Part shown: one piece after another, positions 21,301-27,399 of the stretch
How positions within the stretch are numbered: the first letter of the stretch is position 1
Layout of the letters: every line of letters starts with the position of its first letter
Origin: Mycobacterium sp. DL
GTDB taxonomy: Bacteria > Actinomycetota > Actinomycetes > Mycobacteriales > Mycobacteriaceae
Direction of reading: 5' to 3'
Assembly (NCBI RefSeq): GCF_039729195.1
Contig: NZ_CP155796.1
Span: forward strand, 372,001-436,000
DNA length: 64,000 nt
The notes under the pieces: model-generated
Told to the model about the DNA's origin: nothing
Seen by the model: the letters and a program-made list of their open reading frames with translations, nothing else
Database searches by the model: none
Made by a program: the position numbers and the translations under genes

Positions 21301-22140
21301 TCAGCCAATGAATCTCAGGTCGGAGATGGTCCCGCTGGCCACCAGCATGATGTAGAAGTCGGTGAACATCAGGGTGCCCAGCGTGACCCATGCGTAGAGC
21401 TTGTGCCGAACGTTGAGCTTGCTGATCTGCGTCCACATCCAGTAGCGGACAGGGTGCTTGGAGAAGTGCTTGAGTCTGCCGCCGGCGACGTGCCGGCACG
21501 AGTGGCAGGAGATGGTGTAGACCCACAGCATCACGACGTTGGTGACCAGGATGACATTGCCCAGACCGAAGCCGAAGCCGGTCGGCGAGTGGAAGGCCTT
21601 GATCGCGTCGTAGGTGTTGATCACCGAGATGATCGCGGCGATGTAGAAGAAGTACCGGTGGGTGTTCTGAATGACCAGCGGAAAGCGGGTCTCTCCAGTG
21701 TATTTCGCGTGTGGCTCGGCGACTGCGCACGCTGTCGGGGCCTGCCACACCGTCCGGTAGTAGGCACCGCGGTAGTAGTAGCAGGTCAACCGGAACAGCA
21801 GCAGGAACGGCAGCGACAGTGCCGCATACGGCAGCCACCACACGTCCGGGAGGAACTGGCCGAAGTGGCTGGCCTCGGGGATGCACCCGGATTGGGTGGC
21901 CTCGTTCCACTTGACCACGCACGGTGAGTAGAACGGCGTCAGGTAGTGGTAATCGGCGACGTAGTAGTTGTTCTGCATGAACGCCCGCACCGTCGCGTAG
22001 ATGATGAACGCGGCGAACCCCAGGTCGGTGACGATCGGCGACTTCAGCCAATTGTCGGTACGCAGAGTGCGTTGCGCGATCTGCGCACGGCGAGGCGAAA
22101 AAACGCCGGTCGCTTTGCGGTCGGCGGTAGGTGCGCTCAC
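21301..22140 (-). CDS. sdhC: Succinate dehydrogenase (Sdh1-type) membrane anchor with CxxCxH motif
   Basis: A 279-aa protein with about five TM segments (roughly 37-55, 103-121, 162-180, 194-213, 247-268). It matches Rv0249c/Sdh1 SdhC rather than the short two-gene SdhC/SdhD pair. At the end of the fourth TM it carries SCHSCRH (C212, H213, C215, H217). In mycobacterial Sdh1 the anchor is reported to hold a membrane-embedded Rieske-type [2Fe-2S] cluster, and this motif is the likely site, although the exact ligands are not provable here. The GTG start at 22140 is followed by a polar N-terminus. It anchors SdhAB and transfers electrons to menaquinone. Confidence 0.92.
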   Translation of the reverse strand: MSAPTADRKATGVFSPRRAQIAQRTLRTDNWLKSPIVTDLGFAAFIIYATVRAFMQNNYYVADYHYLTPFYSPCVVKWNEATQSGCIPEASHFGQFLPDVWWLPYAALSLPFLLLFRLTCYYYRGAYYRTVWQAPTACAVAEPHAKYTGETRFPLVIQNTHRYFFYIAAIISVINTYDAIKAFHSPTGFGFGLGNVILVTNVVMLWVYTISCHSCRHVAGGRLKHFSKHPVRYWMWTQISKLNVRHKLYAWVTLGTLMFTDFYIMLVASGTISDLRFIG

Positions 22141-22200
22141 GGTTGCCTTTCTATGCTGTTGTACCCCCGGACGCGTGCCGCTGTTCTGGGCACGCGGCGC

Positions 22201-22497
22201 TCATCGCGTCCCGCCGAGACCTTCGTCGTCGACGCCGCGCCAGAAGTCCGTGTCGTACTGAGTATCAGGGATCGCAATACGCTCGCCGACGTGGTGGTGT
22301 CCGCTGACGCCACGGGCGAGTTCGAGCTCTTCTGCGTCGATGTCGAGTCTGTCGATGTCGTTGAGGATGCGTTCGGCGTCGTTCACGATGCGACGGGTAG
22401 CTGGGCTATCCCCGTATCGCGACGCAAGCGACGTCACGCACCGCCGAAGGTTTCCGATGAGATCGTGAAGTTCGGCGAGTTCGGTGGTACTGGACAA
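22201..22497 (-). CDS. Rv0250c-like conserved protein, first gene of the sdh1 operon
   Basis: A 98-aa soluble protein, helical in its first 55 residues (LHDLIGNLRRCVTSLASRYG) and acidic afterwards, ending DFWRGVDDEGLGG. It resembles Rv0250c, which occupies the same position upstream of the Sdh1 membrane anchor in M. tuberculosis. It lies 60 bases before sdhC and is probably co-transcribed. Its role is not established from sequence; constant linkage suggests assembly, regulation or a peripheral subunit of Sdh1. An AAGGAGGTCAC ribosome site precedes the ATG at 22497. Confidence 0.8.
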   Translation of the reverse strand: MSSTTELAELHDLIGNLRRCVTSLASRYGDSPATRRIVNDAERILNDIDRLDIDAEELELARGVSGHHHVGERIAIPDTQYDTDFWRGVDDEGLGGTR

Positions 22498-22605
22498 GTG
22501 ACCTCCTTGGGCTGAAGGGTGTCATGGATCACATTACGCAATCGATGCTAGTCACAACACCAATGAGAGGGTGAGACAGGTCACGTTCACGAGTGGAGGA
22601 AACGA

Positions 22606-23364
22606 ATGTCTGACGACGACTTGAAGGGCCGTGCCGACGCGCTGCTGGCGCTGCACCGGCCCGGCGATCCGGTGATCCTGCCGACGGTGTGGGACGCGTG
22701 GTCCGCGCGGATGGCGGTTGCGGCCGGCTTCGCCGCACTCACCGTGGGCAGCCATCCGGTGGCCGACTCGGTCGGCAAGCCGGACAACGAGGGTATGACG
22801 TTCGACGATCTGATCACCCGGGTCGCACAGATCACCGCGGCGGTGGACGTGCCGATCTCGGTGGACATCGAGTCCGGGTACGCCGAGACGCCGGGGCGGC
22901 TGATCGAAGGACTGCTGTCCGTGGGCGCGGTCGGCCTCAACATCGAGGACACCGTGCACAGCGACGGCGGGCGGCTCCGCTCGTCCGCCGAGCATGCCGA
23001 ACTCGTCGGCGGGTTGCGGTCGGCGGCCGACAGCGCCGGCGTGCACGTCGTGGTCAACGCCCGCACCGATCTGTTCCTGCGCCAGGACGGGGACGAAGCG
23101 GACCGCGTCGATCGGGCGATCGCCCGGCTCATCGAGGCCGCCGATGCCGGTGCCGACGTGCTGTACCCGGTCGGCCGCCACGATGCGGGCACCCTGAAAC
23201 GCCTGTCCGACGAACTGCCGCTGCCGATCAACGCCATCGCGCTCCCGGATCAGGACGACCCCGCGTCGTTCGGCCCGCTCGGTGTCGGCCGGATCAGCTT
23301 CGGCCCGTTCTTCCAGGCGGCGTTGGCGGCGCGGGGCAAGGAGATTCTGGCGCGCTGGGCGTGA
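22606..23364 (+). CDS. Isocitrate lyase/PEP phosphomutase superfamily enzyme
   Basis: A 252-aa TIM-barrel protein of the ICL/PEPM superfamily. It has the N-terminal DPVILPTVWDAWSARMAVAAGF with GSHPVADSVG, metal-binding acidic residues in SVDIESGY and LNIEDT, and VVNARTDLFL. It lacks the KKCGH loop of true isocitrate lyases and is half their length, so it is a PEP-mutase-like C-C or C-P bond enzyme similar to Rv1998c. GGAGGAAACGA precedes the ATG at 22606. It converges with the Asp23-like gene (7 bases apart). The substrate is unknown. Confidence 0.85.
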   Translation: MSDDDLKGRADALLALHRPGDPVILPTVWDAWSARMAVAAGFAALTVGSHPVADSVGKPDNEGMTFDDLITRVAQITAAVDVPISVDIESGYAETPGRLIEGLLSVGAVGLNIEDTVHSDGGRLRSSAEHAELVGGLRSAADSAGVHVVVNARTDLFLRQDGDEADRVDRAIARLIEAADAGADVLYPVGRHDAGTLKRLSDELPLPINAIALPDQDDPASFGPLGVGRISFGPFFQAALAARGKEILARWA

Positions 23365-23371
23365 CCGCGCG

Positions 23372-23815
23372 TCAGCGGTGAACGTCGCCGACGGTCACGT
23401 CGATCGCGACGTCGTGATCGTCGAAGCGGCCGACGACGTCCTCGACGATCGCCGCTGCGAGGGCGCGTACCCGCGCCGCGACCTCGCCGAGGTCGGCGCC
23501 GAAGCGGCCGCTCACCTCGATGCTCACGATGCGGAGGACATCCTCGTCGAGGGTGACGTCGATGCCGGACAGGGCGAGGTCGGTGTCCTCACCGAGTGCC
23601 CTGGCGATCGCCGCGCGCAGGGCCAGATCGCTGACCTGCAGCCGGCCCGGTGCGGATCCGGGGTCCGGATCGACGACCGTGATCGGCCAGCCGCCGCGAG
23701 GGGTGGCCCGCACGGCCGCGATCACCCGGTCCTGGACGGCTGACCAGCCGGGTTCGGGTGCCGCGCGCAGCACTCGGGACGCGCGGTTGACCACGTCGTA
23801 GTCGCCTATCGCCAT
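23372..23815 (-). CDS. Asp23/Gls24-like protein coupled to an ECF sigma factor
   Basis: A 147-aa protein whose C-terminal two-thirds has the Asp23-type alternating beta/alpha pattern (LSGIDVTLDEDVLRIVSIEVSGRFG ... AIDVTVGDVH). It begins MAIGDYDVV at 23815, overlapping the end of the sigma gene by 10 bases, so the two are translationally coupled. The N-terminal part (about residues 1-60, VLRAAPEPGWSAVQDRVIAAVRATPRGGW) is an extra domain found with actinobacterial Asp23 clusters. It may act as regulator or partner of the sigma factor; that is inferred from coupling. Confidence 0.7.
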   Translation of the reverse strand: MAIGDYDVVNRASRVLRAAPEPGWSAVQDRVIAAVRATPRGGWPITVVDPDPGSAPGRLQVSDLALRAAIARALGEDTDLALSGIDVTLDEDVLRIVSIEVSGRFGADLGEVAARVRALAAAIVEDVVGRFDDHDVAIDVTVGDVHR

Positions 23816-24378
23816 CGTTGCAGCCTTTGTTGCAGTGTTGCGCGGGCTCGGTGGTGGTGTCCGCGCGCGCCGTCGGGGCTCAGGCTCAGGATCGTCGCGA
23901 TCTGCGGGAAGGTCAATTCCTCCACCTCCCGCAGGGTCCACACAGCGCGCTGTCGAGGTGGCAGTTCGGTCAGCGCGTTCTCCAATGCGCCGAGGAACTC
24001 GGTGTTGGACGCCGCGGCGAAAGGATCGGACATCTTCGACGGGTCGGCCGGGTCGAGCAGGCGGTCGTCGAGCGGCACGGCGCGTTTGATGCGGTGCGAG
24101 TCGACGACCTTGCGCGCGCAGATCGCGAACAGCCAGGTTCGCGGACTGCTGTCGCCGCGGAAACGGTCGATCTGCCGCCACGCGGCCACGAAGGTCTCCT
24201 GCACGATGTCCTGAACTGCCGCGTCGTCGCGGGTCATCCGTCGCGCGTAGCGGTGAAGAGCAGGACCGTGGCGTCGGATGAGGGTTTCGAAGGCCACCCG
24301 GTCACCGGCGGCGGCCGCGGCGGCGAGCGCTCGATCGTCCACATCGGCAGGCTCGCTGTGCTCGTCGTGGGCCAGCAT
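23806..24378 (-). CDS. ECF-family RNA polymerase sigma factor
   Basis: A 190-aa sigma-70-family protein. Region 2 is at about 25-95 (FETLIRRHGPALHRYARRM, IVQETFVAAW, PRTWLFAICARKVVDSHR) and region 4 at about 137-187 (LPPRQRAVWTLREVEELTFP then SLSPDGARGHHHRARATLQQ). GAGGAAC lies just upstream of the ATG at 24378. No typical zinc-binding anti-sigma gene is adjacent. The only partner is the overlapping Asp23-like gene, and the divergent Asp23 operon 168 bases away is the natural regulatory target. It probably responds to envelope stress; the signal is unknown. Confidence 0.9.
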   Translation of the reverse strand: MLAHDEHSEPADVDDRALAAAAAAGDRVAFETLIRRHGPALHRYARRMTRDDAAVQDIVQETFVAAWRQIDRFRGDSSPRTWLFAICARKVVDSHRIKRAVPLDDRLLDPADPSKMSDPFAAASNTEFLGALENALTELPPRQRAVWTLREVEELTFPQIATILSLSPDGARGHHHRARATLQQRLQRWR

Positions 24379-24546
24379 TCCCGATCGTTCCTCTCGGACC
24401 TGCGCCGGGCAGCGGCGCCCGCCACCGCGAGCCTAGCGCCACCCGGACCGCCGGTACCGGGTGTGGGCAGCAACACACTGCTTGCCGCGTTCGGTTTCGG
24501 GGGACTCCACCGACCAACTGGTGTGACAAGCCAAAAAGGAGCAGAA

Positions 24547-25017
24547 ATGAGCAACACGCAAGCAACGGCACCGCAGACACCGTCGACGTCGGCGGTGGCG
24601 ACCCATGAAGGCCCGCTGGCCACCAGCCACGGCAAGACGACGATCGCCGACACCGTGGTCTCGAAGATCGCCGGGCTGTCCGCGCGCGAGGTCAACGGGG
24701 TGCACGCTCTCGGTGGCAGCGCCAGCCGGGCAGTGGGAGCGCTGCGGGAGCGCATTCCGGGTGCGACGGTCAACCACGCCCAGGGCGTGTCGGTCGAGGT
24801 GGGCGAGAAGCAGGCCGCCATCGACATCGACATCGTCGCCGAGTACGGGGTGTCCATCGCGGACCTGGCGTCCGGCATCCGCCGCAACGTGATCGCGTCC
24901 ATCGAGCGGATGACCGGTCTCGAGGTGGTCGAGGTGGACATCACCGTCCATGACGTCTACGTCGCCGACGAGGAGTCCGACGACGACACCGACAGCCGGC
25001 CCGCCAGGGTCGAGTAG
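24547..25017 (+). CDS. Asp23/Gls24 family envelope stress response protein
   Basis: A 156-aa protein with a low-complexity Thr/Ala N-terminus, then a classic Asp23 domain: GKTTIADTVVSKIAGLSAREVNGVHALGG (about 36-64), VSVEVGEKQAAIDIDIVAEYG, and VEVDITVHDVYVADEE, with an acidic tail. AAAAAGGAGC precedes the ATG at 24547. In Firmicutes, Asp23 proteins are tethered to the membrane by AmaP and respond to cell-wall stress; here an AmaP-like gene ends the same operon. It is the first gene of a seven-gene run with overlapping or near-touching ends, divergent from the sigma factor. Confidence 0.88.
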   Translation: MSNTQATAPQTPSTSAVATHEGPLATSHGKTTIADTVVSKIAGLSAREVNGVHALGGSASRAVGALRERIPGATVNHAQGVSVEVGEKQAAIDIDIVAEYGVSIADLASGIRRNVIASIERMTGLEVVEVDITVHDVYVADEESDDDTDSRPARVE

Positions 25018-25307
25018 TGACCGACGCAGAACCCGCCGACACCGTCGCGGCCATCGTCCGCGCGGTGCCCGGTGTGGCCGAACTGCACTCCGGGATGTTC
25101 GGTGAGGTGGGTACCTATCTACCGGGACGCAGGGTCCCCGGCATCCGTATCGGTGACCAGGGCGTCGACGTCCACATCACCGTGTGGCAGGGCGTGGCCG
25201 TGCGCGACACCGCGGCCGCGGTGCGAGCGGCGGTCGCGGCGAGCCGTCCCGGGGTCCCGGTCAACGTCACCGTCGAGGACGTCACACCGCAGCCCGACGG
25301 GCAGTGA
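25017..25307 (+). CDS. Small Asp23-like single-domain protein
   Basis: A 96-aa protein with the core alternating pattern of an Asp23 domain (VAAIVRAVPGVAELHSGMFG; VDVHITVWQGVAV; VPVNVTVEDVTP) but missing the long linker of the first Asp23 gene. The GTG start shares a base with the preceding TAG (TAGTG), so it is translationally coupled. It could pair with or modulate the full-length Asp23 proteins. The call rests on fold pattern and operon position. Confidence 0.7.
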   Translation: MTDAEPADTVAAIVRAVPGVAELHSGMFGEVGTYLPGRRVPGIRIGDQGVDVHITVWQGVAVRDTAAAVRAAVAASRPGVPVNVTVEDVTPQPDGQ

Positions 25308-25591
25308 GCGGTCAGACGGTGGCAGGCGAACGCGACGACCCGCTCCGGCGCAGCGCCCGGCGCACGGCGATCCGCCGGCATCACCCCGATGCCGGCGGAT
25401 CCGCCGAGGACTTGATCGCTGCGCTCGCCGCCGCCGAACGCGCCACCACTGGATCGATCGAGGTGGTGCGGACCCGGCGCTCACACCTGCGCCGGATCAG
25501 GCTCAGGTTGGGTCGGCGGATTCGTCGCCGACGTTTTGTGACATTGCACGACAACACAATTCACGACAGCACCACAACTAATGGAGGATAG
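25304..25591 (+). CDS. Small Arg-rich basic protein within the Asp23 operon
   Basis: A 95-aa basic protein. An Arg/His-rich first part (DDPLRRSARRTAIRRHH) is followed by a short helix (AEDLIAALAAAERATTG) and a very basic segment (RRSHLRRIRLRLGRRIRRRR). The GTG start overlaps the previous stop in GTGA. It could bind nucleic acid or acidic membrane lipids; no family was recognised. Its final codons (GGA GGA TAG) also form the ribosome site of the next gene. Confidence 0.55.
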   Translation: MSGQTVAGERDDPLRRSARRTAIRRHHPDAGGSAEDLIAALAAAERATTGSIEVVRTRRSHLRRIRLRLGRRIRRRRFVTLHDNTIHDSTTTNGG

Positions 25592-25593
25592 AC

Positions 25594-25773
25594 ATGACCA
25601 CTGCAACCGCCGGCCTGTTGGCCGGACTGCTGCTGGGCGTTGCCGCGGCCGCCGGCGGGTTCACCGGATTCCTGCTGGCACTCGTGCTCGGCGCCATCGG
25701 CTACATCATCGGCGGCCACCGCGACGGTGAGTTCGATGCCACGAGCATCCTGCGAGGCCGGGGCCGTGGCTGA
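25594..25773 (+). CDS. DUF2273-like small membrane protein
   Basis: A 59-aa protein dominated by two hydrophobic segments (about 5-24 and 26-41, GLLAGLLLGVAAAAGGFTGF and LLALVLGAIGYIIGG) and a short charged tail. Small DUF2273-type membrane proteins are standard members of Asp23 gene clusters and are thought to help hold Asp23 at the membrane. GGAGGATAGAC precedes the ATG at 25594. The next gene starts inside its 3' end (8-base overlap). Confidence 0.8.
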   Translation: MTTATAGLLAGLLLGVAAAAGGFTGFLLALVLGAIGYIIGGHRDGEFDATSILRGRGRG

Positions 25774-26152
25774 CGAGGAGATCGCCGATGACGCGGGCTC
25801 CCGCGGAAGCCTGACGATCCGGGACAAAGCGGTGGAGCGGGTGGCCTTCGCCTCGGCTCTGGAGGCCGACGGCGTGGTGCGCTACAGCCACGGGATCGGG
25901 AAACTCACGGGCCGCGAGCTACCCCGCGCCGACGTCGTCGTCTCGGGCGACCATGTCCGAGCCAGCGTTGATGTCGCCGTCGAGTGGGGCAAGCCGCTGT
26001 CCGGCACCGCCGCCGAGGTGCGCCGCCGGGTGACCCATGGTCTGTCTGAACTCAGCGGCCTGACCGTCGACGGCGTCGATGTACACGTCCACAGCGTGGT
26101 TCCGCCCAATGAGGGCCGGGCACAGGGCATTTCACAGAGGACTTTGTTATGA
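25766..26152 (+). CDS. Second full Asp23/Gls24-like protein
   Basis: A 128-aa protein: acidic N-terminus, then RGSLTIRDKAVERVAFASAL, GIGKLTGRELPRADVVVSGD, VDVAVEWGKPLSGTAAEVRR and VDGVDVHVHSVVPP, which is a complete Asp23 pattern. The GTG start at 25766 is embedded in the end of the DUF2273 gene, and its TGA overlaps the next ATG (ATGA). It is one of four Asp23-like proteins in the block, suggesting a hetero-oligomeric membrane scaffold. Confidence 0.8.
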   Translation: MADEEIADDAGSRGSLTIRDKAVERVAFASALEADGVVRYSHGIGKLTGRELPRADVVVSGDHVRASVDVAVEWGKPLSGTAAEVRRRVTHGLSELSGLTVDGVDVHVHSVVPPNEGRAQGISQRTLL

Positions 26153-26733
26153 GCACAGCAATGGACGTGACAGCCATGGAGACGACCGATGCGCCTTCGG
26201 TGCGCCCCGGCGCTCAGCCGTTGGCTCCCGCCGGAGCCAGCTACGCGGGCGCTGCGCTGGCTGTCATCGTGATCGCGCTGGGCGGCCTGGGAATCCGGGA
26301 GGCATTGGTCGCCGCAGGCTGGATCGGCGGACAGCGTTGGGTTGCCGACGCCGTCGGCGCGGTCGACGGTGCTGCGCCCGCCTCGTGGATGACCACTGCA
26401 GGTGTGGCCGTCGCTGTGCTGGGTGCGGTCCTGGTGCTGCTTGCGGTCAAGCCCCGTCGTCGTCGAGCGGTTGCGGTCGAATCGCAGACCGCGATCTACA
26501 TCGACCTGAGCGACGTCGCCAGGATCGCCACCGCCGCAGCCGAATCGGTGGCCGGTGTCACCTCCGCCCGCAGCACCGCGACGCGGAAGAAGGTCACCGT
26601 CCGGTGCAGCGTGACCGGGTTCAGCGACTCGACGCTCGCCGAGAAAGTCGACAACGCCGTCAGCGCGGAGCTGGCGGGACTGCGTAACACGCCGCGCCTC
26701 AAGGTGCGGTTGGCGAAAGGAGGACGGTCATGA
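26149..26733 (+). CDS. DUF6286-like membrane protein of the Asp23 operon
   Basis: A 194-aa protein. A Pro/Ala-rich cytosolic N-terminus is followed by a TM at about 30-50 (GAALAVIVIALGGLGI), a short loop, a TM at about 83-103 (AGVAVAVLGAVLVLLAV), a basic stop (KPRRRRA) and a soluble C-terminal domain with an Asp23/AmaP-like pattern (VAGVTSARSTATRKKVTVRC). It overlaps both neighbours by four bases (ATGA). Presumed to anchor or organise the Asp23 proteins. Confidence 0.75.
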   Translation: MSTAMDVTAMETTDAPSVRPGAQPLAPAGASYAGAALAVIVIALGGLGIREALVAAGWIGGQRWVADAVGAVDGAAPASWMTTAGVAVAVLGAVLVLLAVKPRRRRAVAVESQTAIYIDLSDVARIATAAAESVAGVTSARSTATRKKVTVRCSVTGFSDSTLAEKVDNAVSAELAGLRNTPRLKVRLAKGGRS

Positions 26734-27293
26734 CACGGGGAACCGTTGCGGTGGACCGAATCCTGGTCTTCCTGGCAGGTCTGGCCTTGATCGCGGCGGG
26801 GGTGGCCGCCTTCATGTGGTCCCGTGGCGACCTCGCCGCCGCACAACCGCTGCAGGTGGTGGCACCGGTGGGCGACGTGGAGTCGTCATGGTGGCCCTGG
26901 TCGGTCGGCGGCATCGGCCTGGTGCTGGTGCTCATGGGGTTGTGGTGGCTTTCGGCCCACCGGCGGACACCGCGGGTGCGCACCATCACCCTCGCCGATG
27001 ACGGGCCGGACGAGGGCGCGCTGAGCGCCGACGCCGCATCGGTGGCCTCGGCCGCCGCCTCCGCACTCGCCCAGAATGCTCTGGTGCACAAGGCAAGTGC
27101 GCGGTCGAGTGTCGAAAAGGGCGAACCGACGATCACTCTCACCGCACACATCCCGCCGAGGCGCGCATTGCGTGCGGTCGGTGACGCCGCCGACGAGGTG
27201 GCCACGACCGCGGCGGCGATGCTGGGTGACGCGGTGGCCATCCGGACCAGGATCCGGGTGGACGGTCGCGGCCGATCCACCGCTGTGGTGTAG
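26730..27293 (+). CDS. AmaP-like alkaline-shock membrane anchor
   Basis: A 187-aa protein with two TM segments (about 11-30, ILVFLAGLALIAAGVAAFMW, and about 56-75) separated by a short extracellular loop containing SSWWPWS, then a long soluble C-terminal region with ITLTAHIPPRRALRAVGDAA. Two TMs near the N-terminus plus a cytosolic domain is the AmaP layout, the protein that recruits Asp23 to the membrane in Staphylococcus. It is the last gene of the seven-gene operon. Confidence 0.75.
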   Translation: MTRGTVAVDRILVFLAGLALIAAGVAAFMWSRGDLAAAQPLQVVAPVGDVESSWWPWSVGGIGLVLVLMGLWWLSAHRRTPRVRTITLADDGPDEGALSADAASVASAAASALAQNALVHKASARSSVEKGEPTITLTAHIPPRRALRAVGDAADEVATTAAAMLGDAVAIRTRIRVDGRGRSTAVV

Positions 27294-27399
27294 CACGGGC
27301 GCGGAGCTCACAGCCGGAAGTCGAGCGCGGTGAGCACACCGTGATGGGCGCTTCACACGAGGCGACATGGAGGCAATACGGACTCCCTAGCCTTCGGGC

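Noticed and set aside
19988..21355. Plus-strand open frame of 455 codons opposite sdhA
   Set aside because: Antisense to a clear sdhA with FAD motifs; long shadows are expected at this GC content.
27294..27399. GlnR-type nitrogen regulator site before nirB
   Set aside because: I looked for the GlnR spacing pattern in the 106 bases and found no acceptable match by eye.
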